Source of the DNA: Entoloma clypeatum
Taxonomy: Eukaryota > Basidiomycota > Agaricomycetes > Agaricales > Entolomataceae
Length of the DNA: 64,000 bases
Assembly: GCA_963565915.1 (NCBI GenBank)
Contig: OY751487.1
Coordinates: forward strand, 4,650,001-4,714,000
Direction: 5' to 3'
Part shown: positions 31,615-41,155 of the stretch, piece by piece
How the letters are laid out: every line of letters begins with the position of its first letter
Numbering within the stretch: position 1 is the first letter of the stretch
Program-made: the position numbers and the translations under genes
Notes under the pieces: generated by a model
Told to the model about the DNA's origin: nothing
Seen by the model: only the letters and a program-made list of their open reading frames with translations
Databases searched by the model: none

Positions 31615-32423
31615 CTATTCCCCATCGCCCAACCGCCCACCCGCACCCTCCCCATCTTGTTCCTGCATTGCCCCACGATCTATATTGATGATCCTGTCGG
31701 CGATATTGTCACTGACCATCTCATCAACCATTCGCCGGGTGTCAGCCGCCTGGCGCCCAGAAGTGTCAAGGGTGTGGATCCTGTGTACCTCTGCATGGTA
31801 CAGACGGTGTGCAGCATCCTTGTAGCTGATGCCCAGCTGTGCCTGGAGGGCTTTGACCTCCACATTAAGCGCGAGAAGTTCTCTATGGCTCAAACCCTAT
31901 AGAAAGCGGTGAGAGCGAAACACACAGGGGAGGGAAATGACATACTGGTACAGCGGGTGCTGGGACAGTACCCCGGTTGATGAGGCCTGAAGACAGGGCT
32001 TCCATAGAAAGGGGCTGAGGAGCAAGGAGGTCAGCCGGATGAATAAGACCGCTGATCGGCGAAACATAGCAAAAGGCTGCTTGGCAAAAAGACCGGCGAA
32101 CACTGCACGGCGAATAACCGGCGAAGAGCATCGGCGAATGACCAGCGACAACTTGTCGGCCAACAAATATCGGCGATGATGCTCATCCGCACACATGAGG
32201 TGGATGGAGTCAAGGAATGTGGTGGTGGGTGGTATGGGGAACAGCTCACCCCTCCTGCGGCGTGCTCAACATCAAGAGAGCACCGCATCTCTGCCATGTT
32301 CAGGGCCAGATCCGTGGCAGGGACAAGGAAATTTGGCACCAGATACTCGTGCCCATCCGGGGTGGTACCTATTGTATAGCCCGGCGGCACATCGCGATGG
32401 GGTTGGTTGGATGGGGCAGACAT
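31615..32423 (-). CDS. K0: small two-exon KDZ-borne gene, apparently intact
   Basis: Exon 1 32423-32250 (58 codons) starts MSAPSNQPHRDVPPGY and holds a Leu/Pro segment (NFLVPATDLALNMAEM). The donor GTGAGC at 32249 and acceptor CTATAG at 31898-31897 define a 353-nt intron packed with TTCGCCG motifs; phase is preserved. Exon 2 31896-31615 encodes a helical region (LNVEVKALQAQLGISYKDAAHRLYHAEVHRIHTL) and a Gly-rich acidic tail. About 151 residues, unknown family. It is the only KDZ gene here with no stop. It faces K1 across a 190-bp shared promoter. Confidence 0.6.
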
Positions 32424-32613
32424 GAGGAGTAGCAGAAAAGAAGGCGACGGGTGGGAATTAGGTTGCCGATCATCACAATGATCAGGGCGGAAGTAGTCAC
32501 ATGTTATAAAAGTTTGTTTTTTTTTGTTTATTCAACGGCGAGCGGCGATTACATGTGTTTCCAACTCATCTACCTACCTACTACCAACACATTTCCACAA
32601 CACCGCCCTCAAG
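32424..32613. promoter_or_regulatory. Divergent promoter between K0 and K1
   Basis: 190 bp between the two start codons, with a T run (GTTTTTTTTTGTT near 32515), TTATTCAACGG and a CATCTACCTACCTACTACC stretch. No clear TATA box on either side. A bidirectional role is inferred from position only. Confidence 0.4.
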
Positions 32614-35041
32614 ATGTCCGCTACTCCCCGCAAGACCAAAGACATTGTCACTGACTTCGCCCGTTTCGACACCACCATTTGCAAGGGGATGGCTGATGGG
32701 ACCATCATTGAAGGGTTAAAGGGGATGAAGGGAAAGTTGGTGAGTAACCCCCGGAGCCGTTGTATTGACCCAATTCTAACGTATTTCACGAACAGTTGAA
32801 ATTGTTCAAGGAAGCGGCGGGGCAACCGGTGGCACCGTTTGCCAGGTTCACCTGGATAAATCAGTTTGTCGTGTCCTGGGCCCACAAGTGCAAAGAGGAC
32901 GGGTTTCTGGAAGATCAACGCCTCGCCCTGGCAACGTTCGACAGCCTGCGGGTACAAGAGGCAATGGCCCCTGTCACTGCACCATTGGCTGGGCCAAGCA
33001 ATGTGCCGACAGGAGCCACGGGTGGACGTCCGACACCACGCCCCCTTACGGCAAAGGGCAAAGAACCGGCAAAGGGAAAGGACACGGCAAAGGGAAAGAA
33101 CACGGCAAAGGGAAAGGAAACAGCGAAGGAACAGGAGGGGGAGGGGAATGGCAGGCGATCAAGGGAGACAGGGGAAGCCCGGCGTGGGGGGTCAGAGGAG
33201 ATGGAGGTGGACGAGTTGTCGAAGGAGAAGATGGCGACAGCAAAGGAGAAGACAGAAACGGCGAAGGAGATAACGGCGACGACAACGGCGAAAACGATGA
33301 CGGCGAAAACGACGGCGACAACAATAACGATGGCAAACAAGAAAACGGCGACAACAATGGCGACGGTGACAACAATGGCGATGGTGACAACAATGGCGAC
33401 GGCGAAGCAACCGGCGAAGAAGATAGTGGGTGCAGCAAAGGCAGGAACGGGAAAGGTGGCGAAGGACGCACCTGCGAAGATGACGCTGAGGTCGAAGCCA
33501 ACCGTGTCTTCAAGCAGTGATGAGGACGAGCAACCGGCACCAGCCCGAGGTGAGACAATGCAAGGCTGCAGGAATTATGCTCGGCAAGCCCCTGTCCACA
33601 CCGGCGAATACAACGACATCCCATGCGATAGGTGCAAATTGAAGGCGCAGCCGTGTGAGAAGGAGAAGTTTGCTGCAGCATGTTATGCCTGCTACACGCT
33701 GAAGGGGAAATGCCTGACTGGTGGCGAGGCACCTCAGAGGAAGAAGAAGACCAAGATGGAGGGCCGCAGTGCGTCACAAAAGGCGAAACCGGCGAAGGAG
33801 GCACCATGGCAGAAGGCGACGAAGGCGACTGAATATGTGGAGGTAGAGACAGAGGTGGACGGTGACGATGAGGACGACAAAGATAAGAACGGCAATGTGG
33901 CGACTGGCCCAGGAGCAACCACCTCCCAGCGATGACCCATCAGCGACGGCGAAGGCAGGGGTGACACTTCACCGGCGGCGCGTTCGACGCTGCCCCCCGC
34001 CCTCACGGATGTGCGTGAGTAATTATACTGAATCATTTCTTGGACATCATCTCACACAGTCTGGCCTGGCAGTGGAGCTATACCTGGTGGACTGGTTCTG
34101 CCAGCAGGGAACCATCTCGCAGCGGGCATACCATACACAGAGTGGCGCCCTCTTCAAACTCGAAGGGCAGATCAACAAGCTCACGAACCGCTTCAACCGG
34201 ATCCTCGAGGGGGCAAATGCACAGCTGGCGATGCAGGAGGAGAACGCGTACTCCCACCTGTTGTACATGGAGGACACACTAGAGGGGTTGAACGTCAGGT
34301 TGACGGACATCGAGAACTACCTGGGTTTCGACCGCCGTCCCGCCCACGATGACTGCGAGTACTGGCGACCCTACCTTCCCCCACCACCAGAAGTCAACGT
34401 AGAGCACCTCTGGCCTGCGGACCCCGAGGGGATGGACCCTGAGCACTACAAGATGGGGGGGTGGCAGCAGGACAAGGGTGCATGGCAAGATTCGCCCCTG
34501 CGACGGCCATCGACGATGAGTGACCTGCCGTCATCGACCCCTCGCGTCTCGCGCCGACCACCCTTCACCGGATCCTTCGCCGGGTCCCTCGCCGAGCCCT
34601 TTGCCGAAGGTTCTGGGGCCACGCCTGGCCCATCTCGGCAAGTGCCATTCGCCAGTGGTCATCCGCCGGACAACCCCTACGCCGCTTCCTTCGCCGTTGG
34701 GCATTCGCCGGTCAGTCGCCGGGATGACTCTCCCTCGCCGTCGCCCCCAGCTGTCACTGCCACCACCACTACCACCACCACTGCTGCTGCCACTGTCACC
34801 GCCACCTCTCACCCTGTCACACACCCCGTCGTCGCCCCTCCTGCAGTCTCCCACCCTGTTGTCACCCCCCCTGCAGTCAACCTTATCACGCCAACACCAA
34901 CGACATCCCAGGAGACGGCGCAAGGCATGGTGCAACTCATCCCCCCCCCCCACCTGCGAGTCCTATGGCTGTTGTCACAGAGGAGGAATCTGTGATGGAA
35001 GAGGATGTGCCCGACACCACCGACACTCATCCGGTGACCCT

Positions 35042-35351
35042 TGTTGAAGTTCCACCTGGGCGCTAGCCGCAAGTGTACTGAAGCAACCGGCTACAGTGGA
35101 AGTACTCTACGATACCGTTCTGACCACTTACATAGGTTGGAGAGGGTGAGGCTGGTGAGAGCGGTTGAGGCTGGTAAGAGCGATGGAGGTGGTTAAGAGT
35201 CAAGAGACAACTTGTTGATATTGACAGTTTCCTGGTCTTATATACCGTACTACTGTTTGTACCAACCAAACAAGTATGTAATGAAGATATGTAAAGGTCA
35301 CGTGATGTAATCTAATCTAATCTAATCTACGTGATGGGAAAAGTTTCAACA
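35042..35351 (-). repeat. Co-A 3' LTR
   Basis: On the coding (minus) strand TGTTGAAACTTTTCCC ... GGAACTTCAACA. Contains a fourfold GATTA array, TCACGTGA (an E-box palindrome), a TATATAAGACC box and GTAAGT. Confidence 0.93.
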
Positions 35352-35427
35352 CCCCCCCATATTTAGTACATACTTCTAAATACATCTTACTTTTTCCCAT
35401 ATATATATATAGGTACTTTTGTTTCGC

Positions 35428-38400
35428 CTAGTTTTTTATCAGTCCGAAGTACGGGATAAACTTGGAAAAGAGGATTTTCCCCAGATTCTTAGTCAAAAGG
35501 TCTGCAGGGTTATTCACTCCTTCGATGAATTCGACCGTAATAATTCCTTCGGAGACTTTTTCTCTGACGAAGTGGAATCGCACGTCAATGTGCTTGGATC
35601 GCTTCTCAGTTACAGGGTTGGATGCGATAAAAACGGAGCCGTTGTTATCTCCGTAGATCGGTACTGACCCGATCTGTATTCCAAGTTCGGCAAGCATGCT
35701 TCTCAGCCATGTTGCTGCGCGACTGCAATCTGATAGCGCCATATACTCTGCTTCTGTAGAAGAGAGGGCGATGGTCTTTTGCGCCGATGATACCCATGTT
35801 ATCGCTCCAGACGCCAGTGATATGAAGAAGCCGGTGGTAGACCTCCTCGTGTTTTCATCTGACGCCCAGTCGGAGTCTGTGAATGCATAGATCCCTTTCC
35901 CTGAGTCCCCATCGTACATGATCGCGTAATTTTTCGTTGCCTTCAAATATCTGCAAATGTCCCTAGCCACCTCTAAATGGCGTTTGGTGGGATTTGCGGA
36001 AAATTGGGACATTTTGATTACAGCAAAGCAGATGTCAGGCCTCGTTCCAATCATCAGATATAGGAGTGATCCGATGACGGATTGGTACTTGGATCGGAGT
36101 TCCGCATTGGGTTCATCTTCGGACGCCATGGGTTTGTAGCCCGTAGGGAGTGGCGTATGGGTGGCATTAGATTCGCTCATCCCCATGCGTGCCAGAATTT
36201 TCTCAAGGTAAGGTACTTGATCAATGAAGATCCTCTTCCCACGTTGCCTTATTTGGATTGAGAGAAATTCCTTTGGTTCCCCATCGGGCGCTAGGTGACC
36301 TAGGTCCCTGCATTCCCATGTTGTCATGAAGGCCTTCTTCTTTTCTAGCGTATATTCCCGGTTTGTGCCGAGAAAAGCAGAGTCGTCGACATAGATGACG
36401 GCGATTACAATTTCCCCATTGGTACTTTTGTGAATGAACACTCCCGCATCGGAGTGAAGCCGGACAAAGCCGAGCTTTTTCATGGAGGAATCAAGTTCCC
36501 TCCACCAGGCTAATGCGGCCTGCTTAAGTCCATATAAAGCTTTGAATAGTTGGTACACGAGGTGTTCTTTCCCTTTTACTATGTAGCCCTCAGGCTGTCG
36601 CATGTAAATGACTTCACGGAGCGTTCCATAGAGGAAGGCTGATGAGACGTCCAAAAGAGTCATGAACCACCCTTCAAGGGCTGTCAATGCCAGTATTAAT
36701 CGGACGGTTTCATATCTTACGACTGGTGAGAAGATCTGATCAAAGTCGATCCCTTCTACCTGTGAGAAGCCTTTTGCAACGAGGCGCGCTTTCAGACGCC
36801 CGTCGGACTTTTCGTTGTAAACCCATTTGTTCCTTAGAGCTTTCCTCCCTTCAGGCAGGGGTACTAGCTCCGTGATCACCCCGCGGCGTTTGAGCATATC
36901 TAGCTCTTTACGTTCAGCCGCATACCAGTCTTCTTTATTTGGAAGAGGGTATATGTCTTTATGGGACATTTCAACGATGCCAACTTGGACTGATATTGCC
37001 TCCATCAGGAGGTCATTCATCCATGCCGTTTGACCGCCCAATCTCCGTCTTCGATCTAATTTTTCAAGATCAGACGCCGGAGTGTCTTCCCCATAGATGC
37101 TTCCTGGCATTTTCCGAACTCGTCGTTCCCTGATCGGTCGATCTGGTACTTGCTCGGGTTGTGGAGTGGGTACTCGCGGTTCGTCATCAGGCTCACTGGC
37201 AGGCAGTTCGTTGTCTGATTCAGGTTGATCCTGTTCAATGGGAACTGGGATATGAGGTGTTTCGTTGTGACTATCGTCATCGTTGCTGCCAGGAATGAGA
37301 TCCTCAAACTCATCAGCCGGCTCTGGGTTTTCCATTTCTGGGTGGTTTTCTGGCAACGGGTCAATGTGGCATCTAGGGTACTTGCTTTCATCAAAGATAG
37401 CTTTCCCGCCCATGAAAATCGTGTTGGTCTCAGGATCCATGAAGCGGTATCCTTTGACCCCTGGTTTCGATCCGAGATAAATCATCAATCGGGATCTTGA
37501 TTCCAGGGAGTTCCTACGTTTCTCCTTTGGGATATATACATATGCCTGACATCCGAATACTCTGACACTAGACATGTCGGGGATCTCATTGGTCACCCTG
37601 AAATAAGGGGTTTTCCATTCAAGACGCTGCATGGGGGTTCTGTTGTAGAGAAATGCTGCGTGTTCCAAACAGAATTCCCACCACATGGGCGGTAAGCATG
37701 CATCAAAGCGTAATGCCTGAGATTTTTCCCATAGTGTTCGATTGATCCTTTCTGCTCTACCATTCTGTTGGTGTTGATATGGGAGCGTGACATCGATCAG
37801 AATTCCATGATCGGCAAGTACATCCTTGTATTCGTCAAATTCTCCACCTCCATCAACCCGCCACTTTTTAGGGGTAGCGGCAAATTGATTCTGGATCATC
37901 GCAAGGAATTGTTTCAGCGCCGTGATGGCACCTGACTTCTTCCTAAGCAAGACGACCCAGACATGGGAAGAAAAATCATCCAAAAAGGTAAGGAAATATT
38001 TGTACTTGTGGTACGATGCCGTGGATATCTGTTTCAAGTCCGAATGGATCAAATCAAAGGGTTTGACAGCCCTTGTCACCGAGTTAGGGTAAGATTGATT
38101 CGGCATTTTCCCTTTTAGACACCCCGTGCAGCTTTCCTGTGATTTCTCACGTACTAACGTTTTGGGTACTCCTTTGGTACTGGTGGGAATCTTATTGAGC
38201 GCCTGGTCATTTGGGTGGCCAAGGCGTTTATGCCAGGTTTCAACAGTGATTTCGCTAGAGATCGCGTGGATTTGATCGTAGCGTATTTCAGTGTCTAACC
38301 AATAAATGGTTTGTCCGATGAAATGAGGCGAAAACTGTATTTTGTTCAGCCCTTTAGAGATATTAATTTCTCCACGCATTCCATCAACTTTGTAACCATG

Positions 38401-40155
38401 GTTAAGGAAGACGCCTAGGGACAGTAGACGTGTGTCCATATCCGGAATATAAAATACCGGTCGTAGGAGATGAGTTTTAGTTTCCCCATTTAGGGTATGC
38501 CGTACTGGAACGGCCCCAACTCCGAGAATTTCCAGTTTCTTTCCCTTTGCAGCTGTTTGGACAAATCGCTTAGCCTTGAGAGGCCTGTAATATGCGAAGT
38601 CTTTGAACTCATGGGTAAAGTGTAATGAAGCGCCGGAATCTAAGATCCACTGAGCGCGTTCTTTCTCTTTGCAGTGTGTGCAGGACGCAAAATGCTTGGT
38701 ATATTTTTTGTACAGATCATCGCTAAAGAGATCTATACTATCTGCATCGGTACTGGCTAATATAAATTCAAACGTCTGTGCGTGATTATTAGCATTTCCC
38801 ATTTGGTCAAGTTTGAGAGAAGAATGTGACGAACCGTCAAGTTCGATCAGCCCATCTTCGAATTGTTCCGGCCCCATCCGCTCGCTTTGATGGTCTATGT
38901 CCATCATTTTCAGAGATTCTTCTATCGACGGGGCTACGCGACGCTGTTTAGCCGGCCTTTCGTCGATGTCAGGAATGATGGTGTCTAGGATACGAAGATT
39001 GGATCCTGAGGGGCGAGCACCAATGCCGCGTGCGAGTTTGCGGACATGGTCGTTCTTTTTCCACACGGACGGTTTTCCAGAAGGAAGCCCGGTGTACTGT
39101 GACGGAGGGGGGTTCATTCGCTGAAGGAGCGACTGCATCTTTTGAGAGTCTGGCTGGGCGGTACTCATAGTTTTTCCGCGCCCAGTGACGGTTGTGAAGG
39201 ACGGTGTCGGAAGAGGAGGGAAGTGGATGGCGGGAGCAACGAACTCAACCGTTTCTTCCGCATGGTCGGACGCGTTGTCCGCAGTGTTGGCGTTCTTCTT
39301 CTGATTGCGCCAGCGTCCTTTTCCCTTCTTCTTTTCAGAAGCGGTACTATGGTCAGTCGAGTTAGGCTGCTCGTCAGCGTCGTTCTGCGAGGTACTCGGC
39401 TTTTGCTGCTTTTCCCATTTGGGGTCCTGCCCCTTGCGCTTTGTCCCAGAGATTTTCCGGGCCTGCTCGTTGGACGTACGAGTGGACCCAATCGAATACT
39501 TGCGCCGGTACTCTGATATGATGCTTTCGGCGACGGCCTTGTAGGTGAAATCGTCGGCGTCATAGACCTGGAAGAGGGCGGTGGAGAGTGACGACCAGGC
39601 GTCGGGAATTGCATTTGCCAGGATCATTGCCTGCATCAGATCGGGGACGTCAAAGTTCGAATCGGCGAGCCGAGCGAAAAGAGACCCCAGGCGCTCGATT
39701 TCAGGGACGGGGTCGCGTCCAGAGAGCTTGTAGGTGGCGGCGGCCTTGAAGTCGCCGAAGATGACGGCCGGGGATACCTTGGAGTAGGCATCCTTTAATG
39801 ACTTCCAGGCGTCTTTCGAGGAAGTGGCGTCCTTGATGTGGCGTCTGATTGCCTCGGAGACCTTCAGGCGTATCGCCCCAAGAGCTACGTCATCGTCCCT
39901 GATCCAGGCTTTTTCTTCCTTGCGGAAGCCGGGCTGGTCGACCGTGGTGGCCAGCACAGGGGGAGCAGTAGCAGTGGCCCCAGGGGTGGAGACTGTGGTG
40001 GTGAAGTCGGCGATGACAGGGCGGGGGATGTCGCCAGAAACAAGGCGCCAGACTCCTTGATGGAGGAGGTAAGACTTCATCTTCTCGGCCCAGCTCCGGT
40101 AGTCGATGCCGTCAAAGGCAGTGATCGTGTCGAGGGCAGAACGAGAGGTAGACAT
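35428..40155 (-). CDS. Co-A gag-pol polyprotein (copia type), intact
   Basis: 1575 residues, domains in copia order. Gag: SWAEKMKSYLLHQGVWRLV near residue 20, the usual start of copia gag, then a Lys/Gln-rich linker; I see no CCHC knuckle. Protease: WILDSGASLHF near 505. Integrase: HKRLGHPN ... CTGCLKGKM zinc site near 640-690, catalytic acids in IHSDLKQI (704), DGGGEF (767) and NGRAERIN (802). RT: FDQIFSPVVRYETVR, LDVSSAFLYG and YVDD near 1257. RNase H: TDSDWASD (1423), SSTEAEYMAL, GDNNG, ending PADLLTKNL. It makes the particle protein and all enzymes for its own copying. Start is the ATG at 40155, just after a likely splice acceptor. Confidence 0.95.
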   Translation of the reverse strand: MSTSRSALDTITAFDGIDYRSWAEKMKSYLLHQGVWRLVSGDIPRPVIADFTTTVSTPGATATAPPVLATTVDQPGFRKEEKAWIRDDDVALGAIRLKVSEAIRRHIKDATSSKDAWKSLKDAYSKVSPAVIFGDFKAAATYKLSGRDPVPEIERLGSLFARLADSNFDVPDLMQAMILANAIPDAWSSLSTALFQVYDADDFTYKAVAESIISEYRRKYSIGSTRTSNEQARKISGTKRKGQDPKWEKQQKPSTSQNDADEQPNSTDHSTASEKKKGKGRWRNQKKNANTADNASDHAEETVEFVAPAIHFPPLPTPSFTTVTGRGKTMSTAQPDSQKMQSLLQRMNPPPSQYTGLPSGKPSVWKKNDHVRKLARGIGARPSGSNLRILDTIIPDIDERPAKQRRVAPSIEESLKMMDIDHQSERMGPEQFEDGLIELDGSSHSSLKLDQMGNANNHAQTFEFILASTDADSIDLFSDDLYKKYTKHFASCTHCKEKERAQWILDSGASLHFTHEFKDFAYYRPLKAKRFVQTAAKGKKLEILGVGAVPVRHTLNGETKTHLLRPVFYIPDMDTRLLSLGVFLNHGYKVDGMRGEINISKGLNKIQFSPHFIGQTIYWLDTEIRYDQIHAISSEITVETWHKRLGHPNDQALNKIPTSTKGVPKTLVREKSQESCTGCLKGKMPNQSYPNSVTRAVKPFDLIHSDLKQISTASYHKYKYFLTFLDDFSSHVWVVLLRKKSGAITALKQFLAMIQNQFAATPKKWRVDGGGEFDEYKDVLADHGILIDVTLPYQHQQNGRAERINRTLWEKSQALRFDACLPPMWWEFCLEHAAFLYNRTPMQRLEWKTPYFRVTNEIPDMSSVRVFGCQAYVYIPKEKRRNSLESRSRLMIYLGSKPGVKGYRFMDPETNTIFMGGKAIFDESKYPRCHIDPLPENHPEMENPEPADEFEDLIPGSNDDDSHNETPHIPVPIEQDQPESDNELPASEPDDEPRVPTPQPEQVPDRPIRERRVRKMPGSIYGEDTPASDLEKLDRRRRLGGQTAWMNDLLMEAISVQVGIVEMSHKDIYPLPNKEDWYAAERKELDMLKRRGVITELVPLPEGRKALRNKWVYNEKSDGRLKARLVAKGFSQVEGIDFDQIFSPVVRYETVRLILALTALEGWFMTLLDVSSAFLYGTLREVIYMRQPEGYIVKGKEHLVYQLFKALYGLKQAALAWWRELDSSMKKLGFVRLHSDAGVFIHKSTNGEIVIAVIYVDDSAFLGTNREYTLEKKKAFMTTWECRDLGHLAPDGEPKEFLSIQIRQRGKRIFIDQVPYLEKILARMGMSESNATHTPLPTGYKPMASEDEPNAELRSKYQSVIGSLLYLMIGTRPDICFAVIKMSQFSANPTKRHLEVARDICRYLKATKNYAIMYDGDSGKGIYAFTDSDWASDENTRRSTTGFFISLASGAITWVSSAQKTIALSSTEAEYMALSDCSRAATWLRSMLAELGIQIGSVPIYGDNNGSVFIASNPVTEKRSKHIDVRFHFVREKVSEGIITVEFIEGVNNPADLLTKNLGKILFSKFIPYFGLIKN

Positions 40156-40503
40156 TTTTGAATGAATCTAAAAAGGGTTCTCAATCAGTGATGTGTTATG
40201 AATATGATTCGAGAAAACAATTGAATGATTCCTTATGACATATTCCCTTTAGGAATAGCGGTCATGGGAAAACCCTTTATATGTCAGAAACGTATAAGGT
40301 GCGATCAATGTTTCCACATGGAGTGTACTAGGTCAATCCCCTTTAGGGACGTCTCATGACAGGTACTTGTCGTAATGACGTTCCCAGGTTCATATGTGAA
40401 GAAGTAAGACTCAGAACCTAGATCTTTCGATCGGTTCTTTGCCAACCAGGGTAGAGTGGGCAGGTACTCGCTGTTGCCAGCGTTTCCCAAGTCCCTCTGC
40501 TAT

Positions 40504-40518
40504 CCGGGGCCCATAACC
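40504..40518 (-). promoter_or_regulatory. Co-A primer binding site, half-tRNA type
   Basis: The 15 bases after the 5' LTR on the coding strand are GGTTATGGGCCCCGG. They are complementary to the anticodon arm of initiator methionine tRNA (GGGCCCAUAACC, anticodon CAU) rather than to a tRNA 3' end. Co-B has GGTTATGAGCCCCGG at the same place. Drosophila copia is known to prime with such a tRNA fragment. Confidence 0.8.
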
Positions 40519-40828
40519 TGTTGAAGTTCCACCTGGGCGCTAGCCACAAGTGTACTGAAGCAACCGGCTACAGTGGAAGTACTCTACGATACCGTTCTGA
40601 CCACTTACATAGGTTGGAGAGGGTGAGGCTGGTGAGAGCGGTTGAGGCTGGTAAGAGCGATGGAGGTGGTTAAGAGTCAAGAGACAACTTGTTGATATTG
40701 ACAGTTTCCTGGTCTTATATACCGTACTACTGTTTGTACCAACCAAACAAGTATGTAATGAAGATATGTAAAGGTCACGTGATGTAATCTAATCTAATCT
40801 AATCTACGTGATGGGAAAAGTTTCAACA
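40519..40828 (-). repeat. Co-A 5' LTR
   Basis: Same as the 3' LTR. Promoter features on the coding strand are TCACGTGACC, TATATAAGACCAGG and a strong donor-like ATGTAAGTGG (G at 40608). With the acceptor CCTTTTTAG at 40169-40168, a 441-nt leader intron ending 13 nt before the ATG is possible. Confidence 0.93.
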
Positions 40829-41155
40829 ACCCTCGCCGCCTTGCCTGCCGATGTGCTTCGGCGAAGTCCTCGGCTAAGCGACCACTCACATTTGCCATCT
40901 GCATCAGGCAGTACAGCGTCATCTGAGGGGAAACGTGGACAAAAGCGCAAGGGTGGGGATGACAGCAGCACGACTGGGGGAAAGCGGTCTTGCGCGTGAA
41001 CATGGCCGGCGAATTTTTTATTTTTTATTCACATATCCATTCAACTCACTTTCATTTGTTTTACGATTTTCTTATTGCTTGTCATGTAAGTATTGTATGA
41101 AAGGCAATACTACTTTTGTCGTTTGGAACGGCGAAGGCCATTTGAGTGATCTGAA

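Larger units (their letters stand above)
35042..40828 (-). mobile_element. Co-A: complete, apparently young copia-type element inside K1
   Basis: LTRs at 35042-35351 and 40519-40828 (310 bp each, one difference seen: cgctagccGcaag against cgctagccAcaag). Flanked by the perfect duplication accct (35037-35041 and 40829-40833). Encodes one open 1575-codon polyprotein on the minus strand. Primer site and purine tract (seven or more G on the coding strand, next to the LTR at 35352) are present. It interrupts K1 exon 3. Confidence 0.96.
32614..40999 (+). pseudogene. K1: KDZ-borne protein with Zn2Cys6 spacing, split by Co-A
   Basis: Exon 1 32614-32739; intron 32740-32795 (branch TTCTAAC); exon 2 from 32796 to about 34010; intron 34011-34059 (phase 0); exon 3 from 34060, cut by Co-A at 35042 and ending with TGA at 40997 after it. 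The protein starts with a helical domain, then a long Lys/Ala/Thr low-complexity tract (AKGKD, TTMAT repeats), then CDRCKLKAQPC ... CYACYTLKGKC, exactly CX2CX6CX8CX2CX6C as in fungal Zn2Cys6 DNA-binding clusters. Exon 3 has helices (LEGQINKLTNRFNRIL) and a Pro/Ser/Thr tail. Lesions are TGA at 33933 (reads as CGA), a frameshift at an 11-C run (34941-34951) and Co-A. Confidence 0.7.

Noticed and set aside
33046..33918. 290-codon minus-strand ORF with long Ser/Pro runs
   Set aside because: It is the antisense of the K1 low-complexity tract; K1 has introns, a start and the Zn2Cys6 motif, while this frame is only SPSP-like repetition.
35428..35890. Small plus-strand ORFs opposite Co-A
   Set aside because: Antisense shadows of the copia RNase H region.
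40540..40746. 68-codon ORF repeated in all copia LTRs
   Set aside because: It lies within the LTR and the Co-B copies differ in length and frame; no domain, so probably incidental to promoter and leader sequence.
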